Shown here in pieces: positions 1 through 13,800 of a DNA stretch of 64,000 bases. Source of the DNA: Gerris lacustris (taxonomy: Eukaryota; Arthropoda; Insecta; Hemiptera; Gerridae); contig OX578283.1 in the NCBI GenBank assembly GCA_951217055.1, positions 28,209,427-28,273,426 on the forward strand, given 5' to 3'. The notes under the pieces were generated by a model that ran no database searches, was not told where the DNA came from, and saw only the letters and a list, made by a program, of their open reading frames with translations. Within the stretch, counting starts at the first letter, position 1; each line of letters begins with the position of its first letter. The translations under genes and the position numbers were made by a program.

Positions 1-19
1 ACAAGTTGACTCGCTTATT

Positions 20-653
20 AGGGTCCGTAGGCAAAACCAAGGACCCTTATATTTTCCTGCGTGTGTCTGTCCAATGTGAAATTTGGCATGTACCTACCCA
101 CATATTTTAAAAATATAGCGACTTCAAAAAAAATATTTTTCAAAAATATTAGGGTAAAAAAACTTAAGGGATAAATTTTTTTTTTTTTTCGACACCGTGA
201 CGGGTATCATATGAAAGGGTACGTCGAGCTGATTACAAAAATATATCATTTTTTGGTTATAATTTTTATAGGGGGAGCGTAGGCAAGTTTGAAGTGGGTG
301 TGAAACGTGTCCCCCCCCCCTTCTATCTCGCTTATGTGAAGTGCAAAAAATCTGAAAAAAATCCTGAACATTCTTCGACCAAAAGTAAAGATACCACTTT
401 TTGGAAATTTCGAAAAAAATATTATTTTATTTTTTATAGACAAAATATGTTTTTTTATAACTATGGTCTTTTCGAGGTATTTATATGGTTGTAGTCCAGT
501 TCAGTGGAAAAAAAAATACTTTATCAGTAGTTTGTTTATGTGTTTTGAGACTATCAGACCCATAGGATAGTTCTAAGTAAGCTTTTTAGCATTTAAAAAA
601 ACACCCTCAATAGGGTACTACTTAAACTATAAGCAGGGTTGCCTACGGACCCT
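20..653. mobile_element. TIR element (MITE family B)
   Basis: A 634-bp block bounded by perfect 15-bp inverted termini (AGGGTCCGTAGGCAA at 20-34 and its complement at 639-653). No coding capacity is seen; the longer frames inside are not conserved. A related, inverted and partial copy lies at about 41335-41814, including the shared CCAAGGACCCTTATATTTTC segment. No clear target duplication is visible, so the superfamily is not assigned. Confidence 0.75.
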
Positions 654-771
654 CCCTGTGTGCTGACTAGCACACACTTGACCTGTTTATTGTTAGCTTC
701 TTTACTTGTTATTTTGATTTACTGTTAGCATTGGCTCCACAAATCTATACAGCATAGATTTAGAATACTTC

Positions 772-1201
772 GATACCTTAGCTCACAGATGTGTTAAGTG
801 ACATTTTTTGTAAAATGAGGGTTAAGTGATAATCTGACCCTTTATGACCTATATTATCAAATGCACAGATGTGGTAAGTGTAGCATTGCTCTAATGGTGG
901 TTTATATTAATGCCGAATGAAGTAAATACAGTCACTTTTCTGAACTGGAATACGCAGATGTGATAAGGGCTTTTACAACCATAGGCCACTATGAGAGGAG
1001 ACAGTTTAAAAGTCAAATGTGGTAAGTGATCACTTGTCACAACTCTTTAATTCCAACAAGTGATGTTTACATAACAAGAATATAACTGTAAATAACTCGA
1101 AATAGGTTTATGATCACTATTATCGAGCACTGAATATTCAAGTTCGTTTTCTGAGAAATCAGAATATTGTCACTTAACACATATCTATGAGCTAAGGTAT
1201 C
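772..1201. mobile_element. MITE with about 30-bp imperfect TIRs
   Basis: Starts GATACCTTAGCTCACAGATG and ends with the matching inverse sequence, giving termini of about 30 bp with a few differences. A short motif resembling AGATGTGGTAAGTG recurs at about 788, 864, 954 and 1017, in addition to the terminal copies. No ORF. The next stretch, 1202-1760, holds AT-rich sequence, a poly-C run at 1276-1285 and nothing recognisable. Confidence 0.7.
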
Positions 1202-1760
1202 AACTTTATAATGTGTAAATCCAGTGCTTGATTTCTTGAAATTGAGGTGCTGGAACTCCTGCCCTCTTTCTACCCCCCCCCCCCCAGGAAAATTTTGAGA
1301 AACTTATATAATTTAAAGTAGTATTTTTTATAAACAATTTCTTGATTAGCATGTCACGTGTTGCTGTAATACTCTCAATAAATAAATAGGCACTTAGTTT
1401 TGTACGAATAATTAAATCAACAAAACATTCCCTGTCTCACTTGCCCCGGGCCAGTTTTGGCACAGCATCTCTGCACAATACTATATATTACTTATACGAT
1501 CCCCCCACAAAGGTTTAAAGAAAACCTTTGTTGTTTCAGGTTATCATAATAATAAATATATTATTATTATTAACTACCAATCTAATAGAATTATTTAAAC
1601 TTTGATATCATAACTTTATTAGGATATTCCTTAAATTTTACGTTCTATTAGATTTAAATCTTAAGACGTTAAAAATTTATTCATATCCAACATACCAAAT
1701 AAATGCATTATTTTAAAATTATTCTGTTTTTCTTGAATTTGCTCAGAAAAAAGTATTTAC

Positions 1761-1868
1761 CTCGGTGTGTTCTGCAACATATCCCACTGTAGTAGTTCTC
1801 AGTTCAAAAGATTCATCCGGCTTGTTGGTCATTAAAATAGGGCTAGTTTCTGTCATGCCGTAAGCTGA
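1761..1868 (-). CDS. ACSF2: ACSF2-like exon h (last in window)
   Basis: 36 codons starting SAYGMTETSPILMTNKPDES and ending VAEHTE with donor GAG/GTAAAT. Carries the A5 adenylate-forming motif. Further exons must lie to the left. Confidence 0.92.
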
Positions 1869-4800
1869 CTAGAACAAAACAAATAAAGTTGAAAAGTTTT
1901 ACGTAATATTTGATAGAGAAGCATCATTTAGTTGATAAATTGTAGTATAAATTAATATAATCTAAAAGCCTCAAAATGTCTGTTTAGAGAAACTTGGTGG
2001 TGGCACTTATATTTCTAATAATTACATTCCTCTCTGGGGGAGAAACAACCGGTCTACTTGTACTGATACTACTTATACTAAACTTTCCCATAAACTTTAT
2101 CACTTCATCCAATATTTTAGTTGTTACTGGTTTCCATGACCCATGTAACAACCTTAAAATCGAATATTTGTATTATCACAACAAATATTATGAGTCAGAA
2201 GAGCCCAGATCTCCTGCTTCTAATAAACATGAACAACAGCAATGATCACTACTAGGGTTCCCCTAAGGTTGTATAATATAAAATGTTGTTTTGAATATTT
2301 AATACATTAAGTGGATATACTCACAGCAACATATGTACATTTAAGTGTTTCAGACATTAGTTTAAAGAGGCTTGGAGTGCAGACAGCTCCCCCACTTACT
2401 ATAACCTCGATACCAAGCTTCTGATTCAGTTCTTCATCGTTTAGTGCCTTGATCTTATTACATAAGTCAATGTACATAGTAGGAGTCCCATAGATAATTG
2501 AACACCTAAACATACATATTTAAAATGAGATTATCCAGAGTTGCATCTTTGTTTAAATTAAATACTTTAAAACAGTGGCGCACCCAGGATTTGTTTTTGG
2601 GAGGGGCACAGATTAAAAAAAATAAGGGGGGGGGGATGTAATGTGGGCTTAGCATAATCACAGACAAGAAGGGGGGCTGGGCCCTCTTTTAGGGGGGTCC
2701 GGGGAAAATTTTTATAGTTTACGTTACTTGAAAACGTCTTTTTAGCCTATTCTAAGAGCATCTAAAATGTTATTATATACAAATAAATTTAAGTTTTTTA
2801 TGAACGGGCATGAAGACCAGGGTATTTTATTTAAACAAAATTATATACATACTAATATTATTTTGGTGTACATTATATAATAGATTAATGTTTTATTTTA
2901 GTAGCCAGAAAAATAAATTGGTACATTTTAAAAATATTTTAGTTATGTGAATTAACAAAAAAAAAAAAAAAAAAAAATACATACACCAAATGTTTTGAGT
3001 TTAACAGAAATTAGCTGATAGTATTAGGTTAAAAATAAACGTAGTAGGGTATATAATAGTCCAGTCAATAAGTACAAAAAATAGTCTTCCTTGTGAAAGG
3101 TCGGGTATCTGCAATTTTTAAAATCTTATTCTACAATTGAATCCGTTTCCAAATTCATTAATATTAATTATTTGATAATTAAAAACTATTCTAATGATTG
3201 CTACCAACTATTTTAATTAAATTTAATTAATATATTAAAGTAAAACTTTAGATTAAAATAAAAACCCTTAAACCAAGAAAAATGTAATTTAAAACTTGAT
3301 TTAAAAATGTTATATTGTAACCTTTCATTCAAAATAAACAATGGATAATAGTCGGAAAGAAACTCGTCCCACTAAAAAGTTCTGACCATGCGCAGTCGTA
3401 ATTTTATGCAGATTTTTCCAAATTCAATAGACAACACTTTTTTAACCAGGATGCCACTTTTTTAAATAGGGATGGAGCATCCCTATTTTATAGATCCTTA
3501 ACCTAAACGGGTTGATAACTTAACTTACTTCTATTCTTTTTCTTCATCTTCTTTTTTAACACCAAAAAAAATATGACGGGCAAACCTAGGTAGATTATTA
3601 CTTATTTACTAAGTGATACTGACTTATTTAAAATACTTACTTATTTGCATACTTAAATTTTAAGTCTATGACTTTGGAGGAGGGGGGGGACGTCTTTTTA
3701 AACGCCAAAAAAAAAATATATATATATATATATATATGTCGGGCTAAACTAGGTACCATATAATTACTTTTTTTTTTTTTCACTATTACTTTAACATGCG
3801 CTGTGAAATTGCATACTTAAATTTTACGTCTTTGGCTTGGGGGGGGGGCACGTCTTTTTAAACGCCAAAAACAAATGTCAGGCTAAACTAGGTATATAAT
3901 TACTTATTCATTTATTTATTTTTTTGACTATCACAACACTATTACTTTAACACGTGCTGTGGAATTGCATACTTAAATTTTAGGTCTGGCTTTAGGGGGG
4001 GGGGGGCACGTGCCCCCCGTGCCCCCCCCCCCCCTGGGTGCGCCACTGCTTTAAAATACTGCATTAACCACCTTATTATCTTTAAAAAAGATTAGCAGCT
4101 GATAACATGAGCTAAAGTAACTTAAATCAAAGTACTATTTGAGAGTTTAACTTAATAAACTTGAACTAAATACCATTGTGTTCCGGTAAGCATGCAGTGT
4201 ATCTTTACTTGAACAAATTCACCCGGTTTTTCTAACCCTCATATCTCTGCTTCCTCTTAAGATGGGCATTTGAAATTGGGCTCATAGATTGAGTTTAAGT
4301 AGCTTAACACTGTAAAAAAATGAGCCCTTAATATATAGCTTTTTCAACAGGGGAGAGTTTCAAAGCTTGACATTTTTATTACTGAGTCAATCACTCACTC
4401 ACCCATCATCAAAATTATAAGTGACTTCCAGAATAGCTAGAAACATAAAATTTGGCACACTCGTAGCTATAACCGTGAAACTGACAGGAAAAATCCAAAA
4501 AGGTTTGACATCCCCCCCCCCAAAAAAAAAAAAAAAAATGCAGTCTTTAATTTATATAAGATTGGTAAATTGGAGTGATGACTTAGCTGACCATATAATA
4601 TTCTTAAAAGGCACTAAAAGATTAACTTGAACTTCTAGCTTGATGTTAGGCATGCACATGTTTGCACGCTATCTCCTGGACTATAAGTATGTTAATAATA
4701 AATATAAGTGATGGATATACAATTTAGCACATACTTGACTTTTTTAAGAGTTTTGATGGTTTCAAGAGGGTTGAAACCAGGAGAAGGAAGTACCAGCGTA

Positions 4801-7800
4801 CATCCATGATTCAGACCACATAATAATCCTAGTACCATGCCGAAAGTGTGGAAGAATGGAACTTGTATGCAGATTGAATGGTGCTAAATAAACATTAAAA
4901 AAAATGATAAATTACTATAATAATTAATTAATTATTTGTAAATAAAAATAACCATGAGTTGCAATAGTTTAGTGGAATTGTTAATATCTAAAACTCTGGA
5001 TAGATAGTTGGAAATATAATTAATTCAAAAAAATGTTATGATCTACTTTGAAATTTCTGTACCTAATACTTTAGTTCTTTTCAGAACGCTAAACATTAGC
5101 CTCCCTAAAGATTTTAAAATAGGAATTGGTTAACATTTATACTATAGTTGCACTTTCTGTTATAAGGATCTTTTCCTTTATATTTCTTTTGTCAACTGTA
5201 TAAAATATCTATCTTCCCCTTTAAGGTGCAATGTATTCATTACCTATTAATGTTTTTTCCTTTTTATAAATTTTTTTTTTATAAATTTACTGTCGCCACT
5301 TCACACCTATATTTTGTTCTATTATCAGATAACAGAACTGGTCCTTCAGCTTTATCAGATATTTTTTATAACCCAATAGAGATGGAACCAAGAAATATTG
5401 TTGCAGTCCTCTATATAACAACACACATTGTTATAACAAAATCACACTTGGCCTTGCTCAAGATCAATTAAATAACATTGTAATAACTAAACTATTTGAA
5501 ATATTATGATCCTCAAATGCCAGCATGAACAGAGATGTGGTTCAGCAATCAGTCCTGAATAAAGGAATTATCAGGGGCTGGGGTTATTCTGCACCAACCC
5601 CAATAAAGTGTGAACTTAAGCAAATATGCCACTGAATTTTTTTTGCAGAGATATATGCAATTTTGACCTGTTCTCAGGTCATCCTGAATAAGAATATTTT
5701 TGACAGTCAGGGAGCAATCAAAGCACTGCTTGCACCAAGATAAAGGTGTACATCTAAGCTGGTTGTCAAGAGCCAAAGATATCTTAACACTCTTGGACAA
5801 CTTAGCAAGGCACAATTAGTATGACCCTGTCATCTTTTGACTGAATGTCAATAACATCTACACCTGCTTGGTCTAGCTGAAAGCCTAGTGGACAGACTGT
5901 GTGGAAGAGGAGGATGAAACCCCCTAATCGCCTAACCAGCAGCTGTCCTGCAATAACACGTCTTAGGTGAAAAATCTTTGGCTCGGCCATTCTACCATTG
6001 AAGAACTAAGTACTCTTTTTCTCTCATCCTCATCCGTTACCATTATCAGGAATTACTTATAGTCTATTAGAGATACGTTTTCTTAACCAGAATATCACAA
6101 TTTAAAGATATTTTTTTATAATAGTTAAACTAACAAATAAATTATAATAGAGTTATAATAGATAAACAAGATTAGTTACCTTAGTATTGTAGCCATGGAC
6201 ACGTCCATATAAGTGAGAATTATTAACTATGGTAAAATGATTAAGCAGAGCTGGTTTAGGTAAACCTGTAGTCCCCTGAAAATTTAAATGATCGATATGT
6301 ATAAAAGCATTCAAATAAACACAACATTTAAAACAGTTAAACCTATCACTGTATGGACAAGATAATTGTTGTAGGTAAACTAAGAGGACTATAAACAAAT
6401 ATTTTGTTCAGGCAGTAAGTGAAAGTAAGGCTATGAATAAGCATATTCGTCAGTGTGCTAGAAAAAAATGGCCCGTGCACTGGGGAAAATGCAGGGTGAG
6501 TCAATTTCAGATCACCATATTAGAAGTGGTGTTTTTTCAGCTGATTTGGAGTAAAAAAGTTCATATAAGCTATAGTCTATATAAGCTATAGTATAGCAGC
6601 TATAAGCAAAAATAGAGTGTGTTAAAATACAATAAATCAAAAAATATTAATCTTGGAACAATGAATGACCAATCTTCAGAAAGTTCAGGAACTTTCATAA
6701 AAATTAATTATGTTTTAGTTGACTTTTTGATTATTCAGTGTGACCCAGAGCTGTTTAAAAACCTTTTTTAATTAACTTCGAGCCCACATATTGCTCCGTA
6801 TTGAGAGAAATACAAAGTTAAGATAAGTTGGAGCCAGGGGCATCACTGGGGCATTGGGGGCCCCCTGCAAGAACTTTTTAAGGCCCCCCATCAAAGAAGA
6901 AAATTGATGAGCAAAAGAAAAGAAAAAAAAGTATCATTCCAAGTAGTTAGATTATATTATGCTTTAAAGGGGCCCCCATCCACATTAGTACAATGGATTT
7001 GGGGGCCCCCTGGCACAGGGGGCCCACCCGCAATGCAGGCCCATAGTTATGCCACTGGATGGAGCTATTATTAAGCAATAAACAATCCCAAATACTTTAA
7101 ATTATTTTAACTCTAAGTGGGTGAACAAAACATCGCAGTAAAAAAAAATAAGTACTTGCATCCAAGTACTTTTTAGGGTTTTGTAGGTCAAAACATATTC
7201 GTTATTAATTATATACTGAAATAACATTTTATTACTTCCCCATCCCGCCCTATATGAAAGTAAAAAAATAAAAATAAAAAATTAAATGGATGGCCCCCAA
7301 AAAATAGTGTAGAGTAAGGAGAGTAAAGTAGATGTCCCTGGTTTGATTCCCCAGGGGGTCACAATGTTTTTTATCAGTAATAACAACAGGTTAAATTTTT
7401 TTTTTCTGGCAATTTTCATCGCCCTACCATAAAGTATTTGCATGAAATATATCAAAATTTTAGGACAAGCTATATAGGGTGGTTGGGGGGGGGGGAGACA
7501 TTTTTTTGGGTGAAATTTTGGTGCTAAAAACGCAATATTGGTGGTAAAAAGCACAATAGTCATAAAATTTTATATATGTTTGTAATCTAATCTTCAGTAG
7601 CTTTCATTTGATATCCCACTATAAAATTAAAAAAAAAAAAAAAAAAAAAATGAACCAAAGTATGGTGGACAGACAGACACATCGCAATCAGCGTAAGGGT
7701 TTCGAGGATGATCAACAAAACCCTAAAAACTAAAACTGGTATAGGGCTTAGTAGTGAGCAGGCGAGGGGTGAAGGCATATATATATAATATTTTTTTATA

Positions 7801-10800
7801 TTATTATTTTAAACAGCACTGGGTCACACTAAATAGATAAAAGGTCAACTTAAAACTTAAGATTATTTACATTTAATATAATAAGGATTTTCTTATACAA
7901 ATAGTTAACTCCAGTAGACAATTACTTAACCCGAAGACAAGAAAATCATGGTACCTACTTGCCGCATAGTAGCAGCTACAAACTATGCATCATTGACAGC
8001 ATCTAGACTCTACATTTTACTGTCAATTTTTACTGTCTCGAACAATAACATAAATATCTTCCCCCTAACTTTTGAAAACCTCACTTAAAAAGATTATGCA
8101 ATTAAATAAATAAAAAACTAACTAACAAAACTTGTGGTGCAACGGCCTGCCAAAGAGCTTATACAATACTAAATATATGCAATGGATGACATGGAATTAG
8201 TTTGTCGTACTATCAGCTGTATAAACCTAACAATTGAGGTGGGACATAAGCAGCTACCCATTCATATGGTGATGATGGGCGAGTGTAGGGCTTATGAAAC
8301 AGTCGGGAATCGAAAAGCAAATTTTATTGCAATGAGCTACCGGGGTTCCCCTGGTGAGAAATGGGTCTTATTTTTTGTTTTTGTCATATATTGTCTGGTT
8401 AATCATTAACTGTATTTTAATACTTGTTCATATTGTATAATAAGTATTATAGACTTTATTATTTTGCAAGTTGTATGTAAGTGTTACACCATGGATTATT
8501 ATTATCATGTAAATAATATACATATAGTGATGAAGTAATTAAAAGAAGATACTGGAGGCCACACTCAAGCTAACACGCTAACACTTTAGCACTTATCCAA
8601 GTGCTATGTAAATATAAATAAATAACTTTTTTAATTATTATTACACTGCAATGATAAAGGAAAAAACTAAGGTTAATTCAAATGATAGTTTTGTAGAGTT
8701 TTCTGAAACATGATTTACATTCAAGGCCAATCAGTCTAGAAGCTCTCAGTCATATCATACAATTATCACTCTGAATAAACATTCTATGTTTAGAATTATA
8801 ATTCTGTATACACAACATTAAATAGAACAATTATTTAAATAAAATGTTTTAGGAAATAAACACATCAAATACTACCATCACCTGAATGTGAATATTTTCA
8901 TAATTAGTTTTAACTTTCTTTCCCCATCATCATGAACATAGCAGTACTAAAAATCTAGTAAAAAGTAGATCAACAATTTTTATAAACAGTTTCAATAATA
9001 TTTACCATGACTCACCTATGGAATATGACTCACCTCTAAGAGAATTTGATTACCCTTTTTGAGATATTGATTACCCTTTTTTTTTAGGAAAAATGAAACA
9101 GATAAATGAAGATAAAATCATTTCTGTCTTTGGGATATGAACCTCAGTTCTGCTTAACTTCTAAGCTATATTGGAAGAATAAACTAAATCTCAAATATCA
9201 TATCAAATAATATACTCATTCAAACAACTTATTGGCATTTGCTTTCCAATAAATTTAAAACTGCCATCATGGATTGGAATATAATTGAACTCTATAAAAT
9301 CTAATAAAAAAATTAGGTTTATCTAATAAAAGAGTTATAACAATTATTTTAGAGTTAAATTATGATTTGATTGGTTAGGGAAATCAAAATTAAAAATAAG
9401 AATAATTTTTTCAAAGCCTTAATATAGGTTTGATATATACAGTGAAAACTGTTTAACACAAAACTGAGGGGACCGGATTTGTTTTTTCCGGAATATTTCA
9501 TATGATGATAATGCAGTGAGCATATGGCCCAAACAATCAATTTTGACATGATAGTATACTTACAGAAGAGAATTGGATGTTACAAGGATCATCAGGTTGA
9601 ACCAGTCTTTCTATTTTTCTGAATTCATCACTTGTATTTGTTTTTATATCATTTAATCTCCAAGCTCCACTTGAAAAATAAAAATACAGGACTACAAAAC
9701 ATATTTTTTTAGTAAAACAATTAAAAAATAGTCTGGCAATTAGTGTGGCACATAGCTGCCTTGTGTCTTATCAAGTAATTTAATTACGTTTTGCATACGC
9801 AATCCATTATTGTCAAATGTATTAACTTATTTTTCAAATTATTAAATCTGTCAAAATTGAATTGTTTTATTACATGAATAGAAGTATTAATTTAGCGATA
9901 TTTAATGAGCAGACTGGCAATTTTAATCATCTGTGCGAGCTACTTTTGAAAAACTATCCAATTTTTTAAAAAACCAGAAAAGTACTTTTAAGGATATAGG
10001 TGTTAAATTGTGTTTGTTGTAGGTGTTTAATTGTGTGTTGGTGTTGTGTTGTGTTTTGTGTTTGGTGGTTAATTAAGTTGTGCGCTTGTGGAAGAGAAAA
10101 AAATGGGCGCGGAAGGTTTAAATTAATATGAAACCAACAATGGGCTAGTTACCATTCAAAGTAAAGTGCTTTTTAAGATATGTTGGTTCAACAAAAATTT
10201 AATGACAAACAGACAAGGGACCAAAAATGTTCCCTGATGCCTGAAATGGATTTCTGTAATTACCTTCTGTAAGCTCGGAATCAATATAAACTTATATATA
10301 TACAAAGTGCAAATAAATGTATACTACATTTTCAATAATAAGCTAATATTTTATAATAATTTTTAACAAGAAAATAGATTTTACTTGGCCTATCAATGAA
10401 TCTCTATCATAAAAATCTTATTTTAGCAATGATATCCTGGTTACTTTATTTTACTGTTATCTTGTTTTATAACTGATTTACCTTGTTTTCTTGTTAATCA
10501 ATTTATTGTTATCTTGCTGACTTGTTTATTAGTTTAGCTTATTAACTTGTTAATTTGTTTTAGAGCTTGCTCGTTTAGGGTAGGGCGGGGCTAGTTGAGC
10601 ATAGGGGTAAGTTGGGCAATTTAAATATCTCTAAAACTACGCATGTCACAAAAATACTTCAAATGATGGAAAGATGGGGACAAGGAAGGAGAACGCATCG
10701 CGCGACCTTCAGTTGCTCTAAGACATTCGAGAAAGATGACAGACACTTTTTTAAATTTTCTTAGTAAAAAGTAAAAAAACTGTTGACCGCCATTTTTCTC

Positions 10801-13800
10801 CTAGACTCGTACTAAAACAACCATCTACAATCACGTAAGTGTTAATATTTTATGTATTTATTGTACTTTTGACTATAATTAGTTATTTAGTCCCAAGTCT
10901 ACCCGTTTTATTCATAACTTACCTTTTTATCTATAAGTCTAGTCGGGGCTAGTTGGGCAGGCTTGCTCAACTTGCCCCAATCTTATAACTACTACAAAAG
11001 TTAAATGTTTATTTTTTATTTTTACAAATACTAAGCAGACTCTGGCAGACGGCTATAATAGGTATGCCTTTTTATACTTTGTAATAACAATTTTTATAAT
11101 AATTGTATTTATAATTTTGAAATTATTAATAAAAAAAAAATAAGAAAAAAAAAGTTAAATGTCTTGCATTTAATTTCAGAATGCGGACAAATAAACGAAA
11201 AAACGTCAAGGGGTTCTGCTACGAGTCAACAGTCAAGTGAAGCTGCAAAATCTGTGATGGCCGTGTACAAGAGCATGAACGCAGTTGCAAAAGAATTTAA
11301 CGTAAAACGAATGACTCTCACAAGACTGATGATAAACCCTGCATTAATATTTTTAGCTTACTAACCTCGAAATTACCTACTAACCTAGAATTTTTATATT
11401 GTTTTTATATTTACATTTTTGTTATCCTTAAAAATTAATAATAAAGCATAATTCTAAGTACAAAGAGTGTAATAATATCCAAAGATAAATAATAAGTTAT
11501 GTTGTAAAAGTGTTTTATATTTGCTTTAGATTTTTTGTTGTTTCTGTACCTACATTAGAGATGGCACTTAAAAAATATATATTTGATTATCAACTGAAGT
11601 TTCATTGCAGTTTTGAGCAATTTCCACATCGCTATTAACCTATTCTTTCCATTGCCCAACTTGCCCCATGCCCTTGCTCAACTTGCCCCTACTACGGGGC
11701 AAGTTGAGCAAGTAGGAGGTTTCTCGCATTAATGATAATATTTTCTAAACCAGATCTGAAAGAGTTTTATTTTCCAAATACATTTAAAGAAGGGTAAATT
11801 ACTTATCTAACGTTGAAGGAATCAATTAAATCTGATGTACCGTTTAGGAGTTATTATAGATTATATAAAAAATTGCTCAACTAGCCCCGCCCTACCCTAC
11901 TTGCTTCTACAGCTTATTGGAATTTGGTTTCAGACATGTTATGTGTATGTTAACCATTTAGCTGAACCTATCTCTTTTATTTTATTAATTTTAGTATACT
12001 TTCTTTTCTTCCTATTTTTAATTGAAAGGTAGTTTTATAAAATATATAGAAATATATTATCTACTATTCTATCTTTATTTATTTTTAGTTCTAAGCTTAC
12101 CAAAGGTAACAAAAGCATTGTGATCATAAAGAACAAAAATGTTGAATCTCTCCAAATTTAATCAACCAAAATGCGATTATGACATCATTTATGGTCTTGT
12201 GCCTGTCTATCAACATTTTTGGGAATGCCCAAATTTTGATACAACTGCTTGTCTGATTTGATCAAATTTGGATAGTACTATACAAAATATAATTAGTCAG
12301 CAAAAATAGTCTTCTGCACAAATTGCATCCTTTCACTTGTCTATTTTTTTTTATTTTTGTATTTATTTGTTTTTTTTTTTAGTAACACATATATTTTGAA
12401 ATCCATCTCATTATACTTTCTTTGTACTCATTTGGCCATTACAGGACAGGAGAAAGCTATGTGGTACACCCGCAGGCAACCCTTTTCCCTCTCCCCCCAT
12501 TGTAGACAACAATCAGGTTTTTATTTTAAGCCCATTACAATTATTCTTTTTCTTTCTTCTAGCTAACTTGGAAGATAAAGTCCAAAGCAGTAAAATTACA
12601 CATAATATTACAACTTACCCTAAATTTTTCTCAGTGTTCATGATTAACATTGTGAAATCTGGTAAATCCTGAGATTTAATATAAGAGCCAGAGGGTGTAT
12701 TCTGGATTTCCGGAATGACTGAACAGACCATACTATAATACTGCTGTGATTTGTACTCTTCTTCACAAATTAATGCTTTGATTCCAGCTTTCTTCAAACA
12801 GTGTTTTATCTCGTCAGCTTGAAAAGCAGGATTTATGTTGACCTGAAAATATCCATGAAAAATAATAGTTTAATTCATTAAAATAGCTAGAATAAGCCTT
12901 AAGATTTTGGCACATAGTGAGATAAAAAGCAATAGTAATTTAGTTACTATTTTATCAAAATATTTTTTAATTTTTTTTAAAGGATATTTAACCCTTCATT
13001 GGGAAAGGCCATTTCCAGTGCTTTCTTGTTTTTTTTTTAATATTTGTAACAGAGCATCTCAGACTCATAAAACGATAATTTGAAGGCAATTTTGTTATTT
13101 TGATTATATCATAGGTGATAAACTGCCTTATAGTCATAGTAACACTGTTTTCCAACAAAGTATCATATTTTATATACTGCCTCCACTGTTCTGCATTAAT
13201 GTACATATAATTTTTGATACATAACCCTTTTCCCATAAAATAACTATATGCCGATTTTGTATCAAATTTGATATATTTCTCATTTCTGGAAAGTCACAAA
13301 TGCTACTAAATAAAAGAAAAGTTTCATTTTAAAATAAAAGTGTGTAAACTTTATTATTAATTATGACAAATATTCTGTATTTAAAAAATAAGAAACTATA
13401 AAATACAATTTAGTATAAAAATATATATATATATATATATTTTTCTTTTTGCACTTTTTTATCACATCACCAAAGGCATAAAGAATTGACATATTAATTA
13501 TTACGCATTTGTAACTATAAAAACAACAATTAGTATTTCTAATGACTTGATAATCTGATATGAAATCTTAATATGACTTATATGACTTAACTTATCACTA
13601 TCACATACATTTTTTATTTATTTCTCATACAATGAATGGTTTTCAATAAAAAAAAACGAACTGTCCACATATGGTTCCAACAAGATGGAGCACACACAAG
13701 TGTTCATGGATTGCGTGCGCCAAATTTTTCTCGGTAGTGTGAATAATGTGAATGTGGAAAACGACAAGGACATAATTTATCGGATATTATCTTCCACACT

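Noticed and set aside
246..494. Small frames on both strands near the left edge
   Set aside because: Inside the family B MITE, spanning homopolymer runs; not conserved in the copy at 41335-41814.
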